A stretch of 48,006 bases of DNA. Origin: DATKRB01 sp036501425 (GTDB taxonomy: Bacteria > Actinomycetota > Acidimicrobiia > Acidimicrobiales > RAAP-2). A program made the position numbers and the translations under genes. Every line of letters starts with the position of its first letter. Position 1 is the stretch's first letter. The notes below the pieces were generated by a model. It ran no database searches. It saw only the letters and a list, made by a program, of their open reading frames with translations, and had not been told where the DNA came from. Location of the stretch: contig DASYAI010000078.1 in assembly GCA_036501425.1 (NCBI GenBank), positions 1-48,006 of the forward strand, in the 5' to 3' direction. Shown in pieces: positions 6,372-15,158 of this stretch.

Positions 6372-8771
6372 ATGCCTGAGGCCTCACTGCGAGACCGCCG
6401 CCAGGCCCTTCTCGAGCGCGTCGATCTGATCGGCAGCTCCTTCTGCTCGGCCTACAGCGCCGAGGCCGACGCGTGGCTGGTCGGACTGGCCGAGCGGGCG
6501 TCGGGGGGCGATCACCACCACCTCGCCCTGCTCGCCGTGGGCGGCTACGGACGGGGCGAGCTGTGCCCCTTCAGCGATCTCGACGTGGTCCTGATCCACC
6601 GAGGTCACCGGGACATCGCCCGGCTGGCCGACGCCATCTGGTACCCCATCTGGGACCAGGGCGTCCACCTCGACCATTCGGTCCGCCGGCCGGCCGAGGT
6701 GCTCGAGGCAGCGGGCGACGACCTCCGGGTGGCGCTCGGGCTGCTCGACGCCCGGATGGTCTGGGGGGACCCCAAGGTGGCCGAGCCGCTCATCGCCGAC
6801 GCCGTCGAGGCGTGGCGGCACGACCTGGGCGGCCGGTGGCTGGCCGACCTCGCTGCCCAGATGCTCGAGCGCCGGCGGAACCAGGGCGACGTCGCCTTCC
6901 TGCTCGAGCCCGACCTCAAGGAGGGTCACGGCGGTCTGCGCGACGCGAACGTCCTGCGGGCCGTCTCGGCCTACGCCCCCCTGCTGGGCGACTACGTGGA
7001 CCTGGCCTCGCTCGCCGGCGCGACCGAGGTGCTCACCCGAGCCCGGGTGGAGCTGCATCGCTCCGCCGGGCGCGAGCTCGACCGCCTGCTCCTCCAGGAC
7101 CAGGACCACGTGGCCGCCGCCCTCGGGTACGCCGACGCCGACGCGCTGATGGCCGACGTGGCGCAGGCCGGGCGCCGGATCGCCTGGGTGAGCGAGGACG
7201 CCTGGCGCCGTCAACGCTTCTGGGAGCCCCAACGCCGCCGGCCCCGGCGAGGCCGGCGGCGGCGTCCCGACCGGCCCGAGCCCACCCCGGCCGGCCCGGG
7301 CCACGCGCTCGGCGAGGGGGCGGGGGGGCAGGGCGAGGTCGAGCCCGGGATCGTGATCCTGGGCGGCGAGGTGGCCCTCACCCCGGCGGCGGCGGTGGGC
7401 GAGGACTCGTCGCTCACCTGGCGGGTGGCCGCGGTGGCCGCCGAGCGCGAGCTGCCCATCGCTCGCGGGGCGATCCACCGGCTGTCGGACAAGGTACCGC
7501 CACCACCGGAGCCCTGGCCGGTCGAGACCCGCCAGGCGCTGGTGCGGGCGCTGCTCGCCGGCAAGCCGGCGGTCGACGCGCTCGAGTCGCTCGACGAGCA
7601 GGGCCTGCTCAGCCGGTTGCTCCCCGAGTGGCAGGCCGTCCGCAACAAGCCCCAGCGCAACGCGTACCACCGCTTCACCGTGGACCGCCACCTGCTCGAG
7701 GCGGCGACCAACGCCGCCGCGCTGGCCGACCGGGTGGAGCGACCGGACCTGCTGGTGATCGGCACCCTCCTCCACGACATCGGCAAGGGCTACCCCGGCG
7801 ACCACACCGCGGCCGGTGTCCCCCTGGTGGAGCAGATGGCGGTGCGGATGGGGTTTTCGGCACCCGAAGTGGACACGCTGGTGCGGATGGTCAGCCAGCA
7901 CCTCCTCCTGCCCGACGTCGCCACCCGGCGCGACCTCGACGACCCGGCCACCGTGTCGCGGGTCGCCGAGCTGGCCGGGGACCCCGCGACCCTCCACCTG
8001 CTGGCGGCCCTGACCGAGGCCGACAGCCTGGCCACCGGTCCCGCCGCCTGGGGGTCATGGAAGGCCGGCCTGGTGGCGGAGCTCACCGAGCGGACCGAAG
8101 CCCACCTGACCGGAGCGCGCGCCGCCCACTCGCGGGGGTGGGTGACCGACGAGCACCGGGCCGTCATGCGCGAGGTGCGCGCAGCGGACGGGTCGGCGGT
8201 GGTGCTCGAGCCCCCGCGGGTGGTGGTCGCGGCCCACGACCGGCGGGGCCTGCTGGCCTCGGTGGCCGGGGTCCTCGCCCTCCACGGGTTCGACGTCCGC
8301 AGCGCCGATGTCTCCAGCGAGGACGGGGTCGCCGTCGAGATTTTCACCGTCGAGATCATCCGCGGCCTGTGGCCCGACAGCGCCCGCCTCCGAGCTGACC
8401 TCGCGGCCGTGCTGGCCGGGCGACTGGTCCTGACCGACCACCTGGCTGCCAAGGCAGCGGCCTACGCCGGAGCCCGACGGCTGTCGAGCGCCCACCCCTT
8501 CGGCACCCTGGTCACCTTCGACAACGAGGCCTCCGCGTCGTCCACCGTCATGGAGGTGCGGGCGCCCGACGAGCTGGGCCTCTTGCACCGGGTGACCGAT
8601 GCCCTGTTCACCTGCGACCTCGACGTGGTCTCCGCCCGGGTGTCGACCATCGGCAGCGAGGTCGTCGACGCCTTCTACGTGCGCACCGCCGCCGGCACCA
8701 AGCTCAGCGATGCCTCGGCGATGGGGCGGGTGCAAGCGGCGGTGCGCGCCGCGGTGGGCGATCGGGGCTGA
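6372..8771 (+). CDS. glnD: Bifunctional [protein-PII] uridylyltransferase/uridylyl-removing enzyme
   Basis: A 799-residue cytoplasmic nitrogen sensor that modifies PII protein according to glutamine level. The nucleotidyltransferase motif GGYGRGELCPFSDLD is at 57-71. The PII-UTase helical domain follows. The HD phosphohydrolase domain has HDIGKGYPGDH at about 466-476, giving the removing activity. Two C-terminal ACT domains (about 614-680 and 724-795; DRRGLLASVAG and DELGLLHRVTD) bind glutamine. A low-complexity Arg/Pro-rich insert lies at about 286-313 between the NTase/helical part and the HD part. No glnB/glnK or amtB is adjacent, although in many Actinobacteria glnD follows them. Confidence 0.93.
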   Translation: MPEASLRDRRQALLERVDLIGSSFCSAYSAEADAWLVGLAERASGGDHHHLALLAVGGYGRGELCPFSDLDVVLIHRGHRDIARLADAIWYPIWDQGVHLDHSVRRPAEVLEAAGDDLRVALGLLDARMVWGDPKVAEPLIADAVEAWRHDLGGRWLADLAAQMLERRRNQGDVAFLLEPDLKEGHGGLRDANVLRAVSAYAPLLGDYVDLASLAGATEVLTRARVELHRSAGRELDRLLLQDQDHVAAALGYADADALMADVAQAGRRIAWVSEDAWRRQRFWEPQRRRPRRGRRRRPDRPEPTPAGPGHALGEGAGGQGEVEPGIVILGGEVALTPAAAVGEDSSLTWRVAAVAAERELPIARGAIHRLSDKVPPPPEPWPVETRQALVRALLAGKPAVDALESLDEQGLLSRLLPEWQAVRNKPQRNAYHRFTVDRHLLEAATNAAALADRVERPDLLVIGTLLHDIGKGYPGDHTAAGVPLVEQMAVRMGFSAPEVDTLVRMVSQHLLLPDVATRRDLDDPATVSRVAELAGDPATLHLLAALTEADSLATGPAAWGSWKAGLVAELTERTEAHLTGARAAHSRGWVTDEHRAVMREVRAADGSAVVLEPPRVVVAAHDRRGLLASVAGVLALHGFDVRSADVSSEDGVAVEIFTVEIIRGLWPDSARLRADLAAVLAGRLVLTDHLAAKAAAYAGARRLSSAHPFGTLVTFDNEASASSTVMEVRAPDELGLLHRVTDALFTCDLDVVSARVSTIGSEVVDAFYVRTAAGTKLSDASAMGRVQAAVRAAVGDRG

Positions 8772-8897
8772 GCGGCCGCCGCTCCCACCGGCGGTCCTCG
8801 GCGAACCTGGACCCGTCGGTGGCGCCCCGACCCCGGGTGGCCGGCGGAGCAGCAGGTGGGGCGGCCCGAGCGCGAAGGGAACGGGGGTCGCCGCTGG

Positions 8898-8903
8898 TAT
8901 TCT
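8898..8903 (+). promoter_or_regulatory. Candidate extended -10 box of the L,D-transpeptidase gene
   Basis: TATTCT preceded by TGG ends 13 bases before the ATG at 8917, implying a leader of about 6 bases. Confidence 0.4.
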
Positions 8904-8916
8904 CGAGGCGAGCGCG

Positions 8917-10053
8917 ATGGCAAAGGACCCGGCACACCAACGCAGCGGGCGGCGGCGTGGCAGGGGCTGGCTGGTGGGTGTGTGCATCCTGGTCGCGGCC
9001 CTGCTGGCGACCGGCAGCCTGCTGCTGGCCCACTCGCAGGGATCGCCGGCGTCGGCGGACCCCAAGCCGGCGGTGCTCCCCCTCAACGTGGTTGGGACCA
9101 CCCCGGCCGACTCGGCCTCCGACGTGGCGTCGAGCGCCACCATCTCGGTCGCCCTGTCGGCTCCGCTGGCCCCCGACAGCCCGATGCCCTCGTTGAGCCC
9201 GCCCGTGACCGGCACGTGGGCGCAGGTCAGCCCGAACGACCTCGAGTTCGTCCCGGCCGGACCGCTGGTGCCGGGCGCCGCCGAGACGCTGACGGTGCCG
9301 GGCGGGCGCGCCGGGCTCCGGGGCGCACAGGGTCAGCACCTCGCGACCACCACGACGTCGTCCTTCACCGTGGCCCCCGGTTCGGTGCTGCGGCTCCAGC
9401 AGCTGCTTGCCGAGCTCGGCTATCTCCCGCTCACGTTCACTCCCGCCGCCGCGCCCACCTCACCCCAGCAGGCGGCCGATCCCCAGCTGGGCGCGTTCAG
9501 CTGGCGCTGGGCGAACCAGCCGGCCAGCCTCACCTCGCTGTGGACCGAAGGATCGATGAACGTCATCACCAAGGGCGCCGTCATGAGCTTCGAGTCCCAG
9601 CACGGCCTGACGACCGACGGGCTCGCCGGGCCCCAGGTGTGGACCGACCTGCTCGCCGCCGCCGCCAGCGGGTCCAACGACCCCCAGGCGTACGGCTACG
9701 TGCTGGTGAGCCAGAGCCTGCCCGAGTCGGCCACCGTCTACCAGAACGGCGCCGCCGTCTACAGCACCGCGGTCAACACCGGCGTGACCGGGGCCACCAC
9801 GGCCCCCGGCACCTTTCCGGTCTACGAGCGCTTCACCGTCACCACGATGCGGGGCACCAACCCCGACGGCACCAAGTACGTCGACCCGGGGATCCCCTGG
9901 GTGAGCTACTTCAACGGCGGCGACGCCCTGCACGGCTTCGTCCGGGCCGGCTACGGGTACCCCCAGAGCGACGGCTGCGTGGAGATGCCCCCCTCCCACG
10001 CCGAGGTGGTGTACCCGATGACCCCGATCGGGACCCTGGTCACCGTCACCTAA
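8917..10053 (+). CDS. L,D-transpeptidase (YkuD) with PG-binding and Ig-like domains
   Basis: A 378-residue exported enzyme that would make 3-3 meso-DAP cross-links in peptidoglycan. Residues 1-16 are basic, with a signal anchor or signal peptide at about 17-47. An Ig-like (Big_5-type) region covers about 55-155. A peptidoglycan-binding-1-like repeat follows at about 158-245 (VLRLQQLLAELGYLP, then AVMSFESQHGLTTDGLAG). The YkuD catalytic domain fills the rest. The active site reads LHGF...SDGCVEM, with the catalytic Cys at about 354 and the conserved His before it. The start was chosen because the frame upstream overlaps glnD and has no coding character. Its 3' end overlaps the convergent methyltransferase gene by 8 bases. 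Confidence 0.92.
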   Translation: MAKDPAHQRSGRRRGRGWLVGVCILVAALLATGSLLLAHSQGSPASADPKPAVLPLNVVGTTPADSASDVASSATISVALSAPLAPDSPMPSLSPPVTGTWAQVSPNDLEFVPAGPLVPGAAETLTVPGGRAGLRGAQGQHLATTTTSSFTVAPGSVLRLQQLLAELGYLPLTFTPAAAPTSPQQAADPQLGAFSWRWANQPASLTSLWTEGSMNVITKGAVMSFESQHGLTTDGLAGPQVWTDLLAAAASGSNDPQAYGYVLVSQSLPESATVYQNGAAVYSTAVNTGVTGATTAPGTFPVYERFTVTTMRGTNPDGTKYVDPGIPWVSYFNGGDALHGFVRAGYGYPQSDGCVEMPPSHAEVVYPMTPIGTLVTVT

Positions 10054-11059
10054 GGTCGCCCGCCGCCTCGAGGAGCGGGTGGACCAGGCCGAGGTCGGCC
10101 AGCGTCGCCGCGGGGTGGCGGGCGGCGGCCAGCGCCGGTGGCGCGTCGGGCACCGCAAGGACGTAGAGGTCCCAGTAGGCGCCGAGCCCGGTCGGGGCCA
10201 GGTCGGCGTGCAGGCGCGCCTCGACGTCGGGCCACCGCACGAACCCGGCCTCGGCGAACCGCGCCGTCCACCAGCGGTAGGAGGCGATGGTGAGGTGCCC
10301 CTCGACCGGCTGGCCGTCGGCATCTCGCTCCAGATCGTCGAGCGGCACCGGCCCGTCGTACCCGGGTCCCAGCGCCTCGTAGGCGCCCAGGCGCTCGGGC
10401 CGGACCTTGCCGGCGAGATGGCCATCGGGTCCCGAGGGGTTGGGGCCGAACGACGGGATGGTGGCGTAGAGGACGCCACCGCACACCCGGCCCAGCTCGC
10501 GGAGCGCCGCGGGCACCGCCGCGGGCTCGAGGTGCTCGAGCACCTCCATGGCCGAGACCAGGTCGAACTCGCCGTCGGCATAGGGCAGCGTCCGCCCGAG
10601 GTCCCCCAGGCGCACGAACCCGAGCGCCCCGGGGGCGGCGTGGGCGACCGCGTAGGGGCTGACATCGCAGCCGTGGGCGTCGACCCCGAGCTCCCGCAGC
10701 GCCTCCACCACGAAGCCCCGGGCGCAGCCGACGTCGAGGGTGTGTTGGGCCCGGAAATTGCGCCACAGCAAGTAGGCCGCGATGTCGGCGTTGGACGAGA
10801 CGCGGTCGTAGCTGGCGTAGCCCGAGTGGCCCTGCCGGTCCCCGGTGGCGTCGCGACCGACTCCGAAGTAGGAGGGCCCGTAGAAGGCACCGCTCTTCGG
10901 GGCCCGGGCCTCGGCCAGGACCTCGCCGATCCTCGCCGCCCGCTCGAGCTCCTCGCCCGCACGGGCCATGGCGCGGCGCACCGGCGCGACGCGCGAGGCG
11001 AGCTGCACCAGTCCATCCCGGCCCCGCCGCACGACCGGCGCCAGCCTCGGGCTCACCAT
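10046..11059 (-). CDS. Class I SAM-dependent methyltransferase
   Basis: A 337-residue predicted cytoplasmic enzyme. SAM motif I is TLDVGCARGF (about 104-113), then the acidic end of strand 2 (GCDVSP) and the post-I to motif II region (FDLVSAMEVLEHLEP). This pattern is common among methyltransferases of polysaccharide and secondary-metabolite pathways. The N-terminal 90 residues are basic and helical and not recognised. The longer frame to 11164 is less likely because a TAGGGT hexamer sits 8 bases before the ATG at 11059. It converges on the L,D-transpeptidase gene and overlaps its stop. The acceptor is unknown. Confidence 0.82.
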   Translation of the reverse strand: MVSPRLAPVVRRGRDGLVQLASRVAPVRRAMARAGEELERAARIGEVLAEARAPKSGAFYGPSYFGVGRDATGDRQGHSGYASYDRVSSNADIAAYLLWRNFRAQHTLDVGCARGFVVEALRELGVDAHGCDVSPYAVAHAAPGALGFVRLGDLGRTLPYADGEFDLVSAMEVLEHLEPAAVPAALRELGRVCGGVLYATIPSFGPNPSGPDGHLAGKVRPERLGAYEALGPGYDGPVPLDDLERDADGQPVEGHLTIASYRWWTARFAEAGFVRWPDVEARLHADLAPTGLGAYWDLYVLAVPDAPPALAAARHPAATLADLGLVHPLLEAAGDLR

Positions 11060-11067
11060 GGGGCGTG

Positions 11068-11073
11068 ACCCTA
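11068..11073 (-). promoter_or_regulatory. Candidate -10 box (leaderless) of the methyltransferase gene
   Basis: TAGGGT ends 8 bases before the ATG at 11059 on the minus strand. Its first base is the first base of the tandem repeat 11073-11122. Confidence 0.4.
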
Positions 11074-11122
11074 CTGCCGGGGCCACCCCGGTGGCGGACT
11101 GCCGGGGCCACCCCGGTGGCGG
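11073..11122. repeat. 25-bp tandem duplication, each copy a hairpin
   Basis: Two identical 25-base units, 11073-11097 and 11098-11122, lie in the divergent gap between the methyltransferase and DUF4388 genes. Each contains the inverted repeat GCCACC-CC-GGTGGC. The placement next to the methyltransferase -10 box suggests a regulatory duplication or a replication slippage event. Confidence 0.65.
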
Positions 11123-11196
11123 AGCCCGCTCCAGCCTGCACCACCTGGCTAGGGATTTGGTCATCGACCACTCGCCGTTGCCGAAGAGCCAGCCTG

Positions 11197-11202
11197 TAGA
11201 GT
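11197..11202 (+). promoter_or_regulatory. Candidate -10 box of the DUF4388 gene
   Basis: TAGAGT, directly preceded by TG, lies about 75 bases before the ATG at 11278. TTGCCG at 11178 is only 13 bases away, too close for a normal -35. Confidence 0.3.
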
Positions 11203-11277
11203 GCCGGAGGTCACCCGAGGGCCACAGCGACCCGGTGGCGGGACACGGTTACAGGACACCGGTGGGAGGTGAGTGCC

Positions 11278-12390
11278 ATGAGCCAGATCCAGACGGGTTC
11301 GGAGGGCAACGCCGCTGCGCTGGTCGGTTCACTCGCAACGTTCTCGCTCTTCGACGTGCTCGAGCTCCTGGCGCGCACCGGTCACACGGGGGAGCTGCAG
11401 GTGGTCGCCCGCGGCATCGACCAGCGGGTCTGGGTGGACCGGGGCGACCTGCTCGACGCCTCGGGCGAGGGCTCCAACAACACCGCCCTCTTCGAGTTGG
11501 CGTGCGTGGAGGAGGGCTGGTTCTACTTCACCCTCACGACCAGCCTGCCCGACCGCCACGAGCGGGTGCCGGTGATCTCGCTGCTCGCCGACCTCGGTCC
11601 GCAGGTCGAGGAATGGCGGAGCCTCGTCGCGTTCTTGCCGTTCGACGCCCGGGTGTCGATGTCGGCCTCGACACCCGCTCCGGCGGTGCAGATCCGAGCG
11701 GACCAGTGGCAGCTGCTCAGCCTGGTCGGCAACCCGGGCCACACCATCCGGGCGGTGATCGACAGCTCCGACCTGCACCCTCTCAGCACGCTGCGCACGT
11801 TGCGCGAGCTCATCGACGCCCAGCTGGTGACCATGGTGCTCACCGCTCCCCCCCTGGCGTCGCCGAGCTCGGTGGGACTGTTTTCGGGCGCGTCGTCGCC
11901 CCTCTCCTCGACGGCCGATCTGGAGAACCTGCGCGCTCCGACCGAGCCCGAGGGAACGGCGCGCCACAGCGAGCCGGCGCGCAGCGCCGGGCGTCCGGGC
12001 GAACCCGAGAGCGGCGCCGGCGCGCCAGCGCCCCGCGCCGAGGGTCCGGGGGAATGGTCCGAGGAGCCGTCGGCCGAGCCGGGCCCCGAGGCCGCTCCGG
12101 CGACTGCTCCCGTGGCGGTCACCACCGAGCCCGCCGACGGTGGCCCCACCGCTCCCGGCACCGGACCGGCCCCGATCCCGCCTCCGGCGGGCTATGTGGC
12201 GCACGACGAGAGCGTCGAAGGACCGGTCGCCCCGACGACCGGTCCCCCACCGGCCGAGGGGACAAAGGTCGGTGCGTCCGCTCGACCGGCCCGGGCCTCC
12301 TCCAACGGCTCGGCCATGCCGCCCCCGATCACCGGGGACCCTTGGTCGGCTGGTGGGGCTGCCGGCACGCCTTCCGACGACAAGGCGTAG
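11278..12390 (+). CDS. DUF4388 (PATAN-like) domain protein
   Basis: A 370-residue cytoplasmic protein. Residues 10-110 match the DUF4388/PATAN pattern (GSLATFSLFDVLELLARTGH, then TGELQV, WVDRGDLLDA, ALFELACVEEGWFYF), a domain associated with signalling and two-component systems. Residues 120-195 look like a second helical or winged-helix-like segment (LLSLVGNPGHTIRAVIDSSD). The C-terminal half is Pro/Ala/Glu-rich and probably disordered. The ATG at 11278 has GGAGG 8 bases upstream and is preferred over the GTG at 11269. It is divergent from the methyltransferase and convergent with dinB. The exact function is unknown. Confidence 0.75.
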   Translation: MSQIQTGSEGNAAALVGSLATFSLFDVLELLARTGHTGELQVVARGIDQRVWVDRGDLLDASGEGSNNTALFELACVEEGWFYFTLTTSLPDRHERVPVISLLADLGPQVEEWRSLVAFLPFDARVSMSASTPAPAVQIRADQWQLLSLVGNPGHTIRAVIDSSDLHPLSTLRTLRELIDAQLVTMVLTAPPLASPSSVGLFSGASSPLSSTADLENLRAPTEPEGTARHSEPARSAGRPGEPESGAGAPAPRAEGPGEWSEEPSAEPGPEAAPATAPVAVTTEPADGGPTAPGTGPAPIPPPAGYVAHDESVEGPVAPTTGPPPAEGTKVGASARPARASSNGSAMPPPITGDPWSAGGAAGTPSDDKA

Positions 12391-12422
12391 GGCGCCCGGC
12401 GGGCCGCAGCCCGGCAGCGGGA

Positions 12423-12469
12423 CGGGCGAGCGGTCTCGGACCGGCGGCTCGTCGGCTCCGGTTCGCCCG
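12423..12469. terminator. Inverted repeat between convergent genes
   Basis: CGGGCGAGC (12423-12431) pairs with GTTCGCCCG (12461-12469), a 9-bp stem with one G-U pair and a 29-base loop. It lies between the ends of the DUF4388 gene and dinB, so it could terminate both. There is no T tract. Confidence 0.3.
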
Positions 12470-12474
12470 CTCGA

Positions 12475-13812
12475 TCAGACCTCCTCGGAGGCGGCGGACG
12501 GTCCCCATCGTCCCCGGCGCGCCTGATCGGGCCGCCCATCGGGACCGATCCCGACGCCCGGGCTGACCGCCTCGGTGCCGAAGCGGCCGCGGATGTCGTC
12601 GAGGGCGGCGGTCACCCCCTGCCAGTGCTGCTGCAGGCGCGCCGCTCGGGCCTCGGTGTCCGATGTCCCCGACCCTGGTGGATCGGCGGGATCGAGCGCG
12701 AACGCCAGCTGCTGGGTCCCGTCGGGTGCGACCAGCCCGCTGGTGCTGACCCCGAGCAAGCGGACCCCGGGGGTCACGTCGACCGAGTCGAGCAGCTCGT
12801 GGCACACCACGCTGAGCGCCCGGCCGGTGTCGAGCCCCGCCGACACGGTCCGGCGCCGCGTGATGGAGGCGAAGTCGGCGAAGCGGACCTTCAACGTCAC
12901 CGTCCGGGCCACCAGGCCGTGGGACCGCAGCTGTGCGGCCACGGCCTCGGCCATCATGGCGGCCCGCCGGCGGAGGTCGTCCCGATCGTCGATGTCGTGG
13001 ACGAACGTCTCCTCGTGCCCGATCGACCGGGCGGCTCGATCGGGCTCCACGGGACTCGGGTCGTGGCCCAGGGCCAGATCGGCGAGATGGCCACCCTGCG
13101 AGCGCCCGAAGTGCCGCTCGAGCGTGGCACGGGGCACCCCCGCCAGCTCGGCGACGGTGCGGACACCCAGCTGGTGCAGCCGCTCGGCCGTCGACGGTCC
13201 GACGCCCCACAAGGCCCGAACCGGCAACGGGCGCAGGAACGCCGCCTCGTCCTCGGCCCCGACGACCACGACGCCCCGTCCGGCCCGGGTGCCTCCCACG
13301 TCGGCCCGGGGCTTCGCAGAGCGCGAGGCCAGTTTGGCGATCAGCTTGGAGCGGCCCACGCCGATCGAGCATTCGAGCGACAGCTCCCCTCGCACCCGCC
13401 TGCGGATCCGGTCGGCGATCTCCTCGGGTGGGCCCGACAGCTGCAGCACCCCGGTCACGTCGAGGAACGCCTCGTCCAGCCCGATCGGCTCCACGATCGG
13501 GGTGATCCCGCGGAAGATGTCTCCCAGCCGGCGGCTGACCTCGGCGTAGCGGGAATGGCGACCGTCGAGCACCACGACGGACGGGCAGAGCTGGCGCGCC
13601 CGGACCATGGGCATCGCCGAGCGGACGCCGAAGGCCCGAGCCTCGTAGCTGCACGACGCCACCACGCCTCGTCGACCCGAGCCACCGACGACCACCGGTC
13701 GCCCCCGCAACGACGGCGCGTCGAGGAGCTCGACCGCCACGAAGAACGCGTCCATGTCCACGTGCAGGACCACCCGATCCCGGCGGCCCCCCGAAGCGAG
13801 CGCCTCACCCAC
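12475..13812 (-). CDS. dinB: DNA polymerase IV (Y family)
   Basis: A 445-residue translesion polymerase. The palm motif HVDMDAFFVAVE (17-28) supplies D19. LDEAFLDVTG (112-121) supplies D113 and E114, so the three catalytic carboxylates are present. The signature CSIGVGRSKLIAKLAS is at about 148-163. The thumb helix-hairpin-helix region is ALWGVGPSTAERLHQLGVRTVAELAG, and the little-finger domain occupies about 255-360. There is no obvious beta-clamp-binding pentapeptide at the extreme C terminus. The GTG start overlaps the upstream deacetylase stop by 8 bases, so the two are one operon. No LexA box was seen upstream of that operon. Confidence 0.93.
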   Translation of the reverse strand: MGEALASGGRRDRVVLHVDMDAFFVAVELLDAPSLRGRPVVVGGSGRRGVVASCSYEARAFGVRSAMPMVRARQLCPSVVVLDGRHSRYAEVSRRLGDIFRGITPIVEPIGLDEAFLDVTGVLQLSGPPEEIADRIRRRVRGELSLECSIGVGRSKLIAKLASRSAKPRADVGGTRAGRGVVVVGAEDEAAFLRPLPVRALWGVGPSTAERLHQLGVRTVAELAGVPRATLERHFGRSQGGHLADLALGHDPSPVEPDRAARSIGHEETFVHDIDDRDDLRRRAAMMAEAVAAQLRSHGLVARTVTLKVRFADFASITRRRTVSAGLDTGRALSVVCHELLDSVDVTPGVRLLGVSTSGLVAPDGTQQLAFALDPADPPGSGTSDTEARAARLQQHWQGVTAALDDIRGRFGTEAVSPGVGIGPDGRPDQARRGRWGPSAASEEV

Positions 13813-14515
13813 CGAGCCGCAGCCGGCGGAAGCCCTCGGCGTAGGTCACGCCGGCTCGCCGACCCTCCTCGCGCGCTCGCTGGCGCACCACCTCGGCTGC
13901 CCAGTGCTCGTCGCCGCCGAGCTGTGAGCGGTGCCGCTCCACTGCCGCCACCTTCATCTCCACCGTGTCGCCGACATCGACCCACACGTCGGGCTCGAGC
14001 GTCCCGGACAGGTAGACCACTCCGACCTGGTGCGGCGGGCCGGCGTCGGGGAAGTAGGCGGGCAACGCCGCCGCCGGCGCCACGGCGTCGAGCGTCGCCC
14101 ACCCCACCGCCCGGTGGTCGCGGTGGTTGAAGTAGTGCTGGCCGAAGAAGACGGCCGTCGGGTCGTGACCCAGCACCGCCTCGGGACGAACCCTTCGGAC
14201 CACCTCCACCAGCGCCCCGCGCAGGTCGGCGCTGTCCTCCACCTCGCCATCGGTCCACCCGAGGGACGTCACCGCCGCCAGGCCCAGGATCCCGGCCGCC
14301 TGCGCCAGCTCTTCGGCCCGGGTGCCGGCCAGCTCGCTCGGTGCGACGCCCGGGTCCGTGGTGCCGCGGCCGCCGTCGGTGCACACCACCAGGTGCACCT
14401 CGCTGCCCGCCTTGGCCCAGCGCGCCAGCGTCCCGCCGCTCGCGACGTCGGCGTCGTCGGGGTGGGCGTAGACCGCCACCACCCGCTCGGGCACCTCGCT
14501 CACCAGCTCCGCCAT
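13805..14515 (-). CDS. PIG-L/LmbE family deacetylase
   Basis: A 236-residue zinc-dependent N-acetylglucosaminyl-type deacetylase. The zinc motif AHPDDAD is at 17-23 and the second His pair is NHRDHRAVG (130-138; H131 and H134). In Actinobacteria this family includes MshB and Mca of mycothiol metabolism and many sugar deacetylases. The sequence alone does not separate these. The ATG at 14515 has an AGG/GGTGGGG purine tract upstream. It overlaps dinB, which might couple a thiol or sugar function with a repair polymerase, but no functional link is known. Confidence 0.87.
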   Translation of the reverse strand: MAELVSEVPERVVAVYAHPDDADVASGGTLARWAKAGSEVHLVVCTDGGRGTTDPGVAPSELAGTRAEELAQAAGILGLAAVTSLGWTDGEVEDSADLRGALVEVVRRVRPEAVLGHDPTAVFFGQHYFNHRDHRAVGWATLDAVAPAAALPAYFPDAGPPHQVGVVYLSGTLEPDVWVDVGDTVEMKVAAVERHRSQLGGDEHWAAEVVRQRAREEGRRAGVTYAEGFRRLRLGG

Positions 14516-14637
14516 GGCTCGATCCCCACCTTCCTGCCCGGTCCCGGTGGCACGACCAACCCCGGGCTCACCCCGTCACGATGCGGCCCGCCTCGGCGCG
14601 CCCACCCGTCCTGACGCCCCGATCCGTCCGGCCCGCC

Positions 14638-15108
14638 TCACACCCGGCGCTTCGGCTCGGTCGTCTTGGTGAGCAGGCCCACCTCGCGCTGGAAGTCGCC
14701 CAGCTCCTCGAAGCCCTTGTAGACGCTGGCGAAGCGAACGTAGGCGATCTCGTCGAGTCCCTTCAGCTGCTCGAGCACCGCCAGCCCGACCCGCTGGCTC
14801 GTGGGGTCGGGCGGCCCCACCCGGAGCAGCTCCTCGACCTGGTGGGCGAGCTCCTCCATGGCCTCTTCGGCCACCGGTCGGTTCTTGCACGCCGATCGCA
14901 CCCCCTCGACGATCTTGGCCCGGTCGAAGGGCTCCCGCTGCCCGGAGCGCTTGACCACCCACAGCGGGATCTCCTCGACCCGTTCGAACGTCGTGAACCG
15001 GCGGCCGCAACCCAGACACTCGCGGCGCCGGCGGATCGCCCCACCGTCCTCGGCCAGGCGCGAGTCCACCACCCGATCGTCATCCACCGAGCACCACGGA
15101 CACCGCAC
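14638..15108 (-). CDS. nrdR: Transcriptional repressor NrdR
   Basis: A 156-residue ATP/dATP-sensing repressor of ribonucleotide reductase genes. The N-terminal zinc ribbon has C3, C6, C31 and C34 (CPWC and CLGCGRRFTTFER). An ATP-cone follows at about 50-140 (VVKRSGQREPFDRAKI, then AVLEQLKGLDEIAYVRFASVY). Length and motifs are standard for the family. The GTG start has TAACGT 7 bases upstream. No nrd gene and no recognisable NrdR box is in this window. It lies downstream of the LysM gene, in the order known beside lexA in other Actinobacteria. Confidence 0.95.
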   Translation of the reverse strand: MRCPWCSVDDDRVVDSRLAEDGGAIRRRRECLGCGRRFTTFERVEEIPLWVVKRSGQREPFDRAKIVEGVRSACKNRPVAEEAMEELAHQVEELLRVGPPDPTSQRVGLAVLEQLKGLDEIAYVRFASVYKGFEELGDFQREVGLLTKTTEPKRRV

Positions 15109-15115
15109 GACACCG

Positions 15116-15121
15116 ACGTTA
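15116..15121 (-). promoter_or_regulatory. Candidate -10 box (leaderless) of nrdR
   Basis: TAACGT ends 7 bases before the GTG at 15108 on the minus strand. No Shine-Dalgarno sequence is present. Confidence 0.5.
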
Positions 15122-15142
15122 TCGCCCGGCCCGGTGCACCGA

Positions 15143-15158
15143 CCGGGCCGGGGCCCGG
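15143..15158 (-). terminator. GC hairpin between the LysM gene and nrdR
   Basis: CCGGGC and GCCCGG form a 6-bp stem with a 4-base loop (7 bp if the loop is allowed to be two bases). It may attenuate read-through from the LysM gene into nrdR. No T tract follows. Confidence 0.3.

Noticed and set aside
4963..6387. A 474-codon minus-strand frame opposite the GT4 gene
   Set aside because: It runs through tRNA-Cys and mirrors the glycosyltransferase; no recognisable domain.
6384..7997. A 537-codon minus-strand frame opposite glnD
   Set aside because: Shadow of glnD; no motifs, and glnD has complete NTase, HD and ACT domains.
12475..14637. Possible LexA box for the deacetylase-dinB operon
   Set aside because: No CGAAC-N4-GTTCG or near match lies upstream of 14515, so SOS control of dinB is not supported here.
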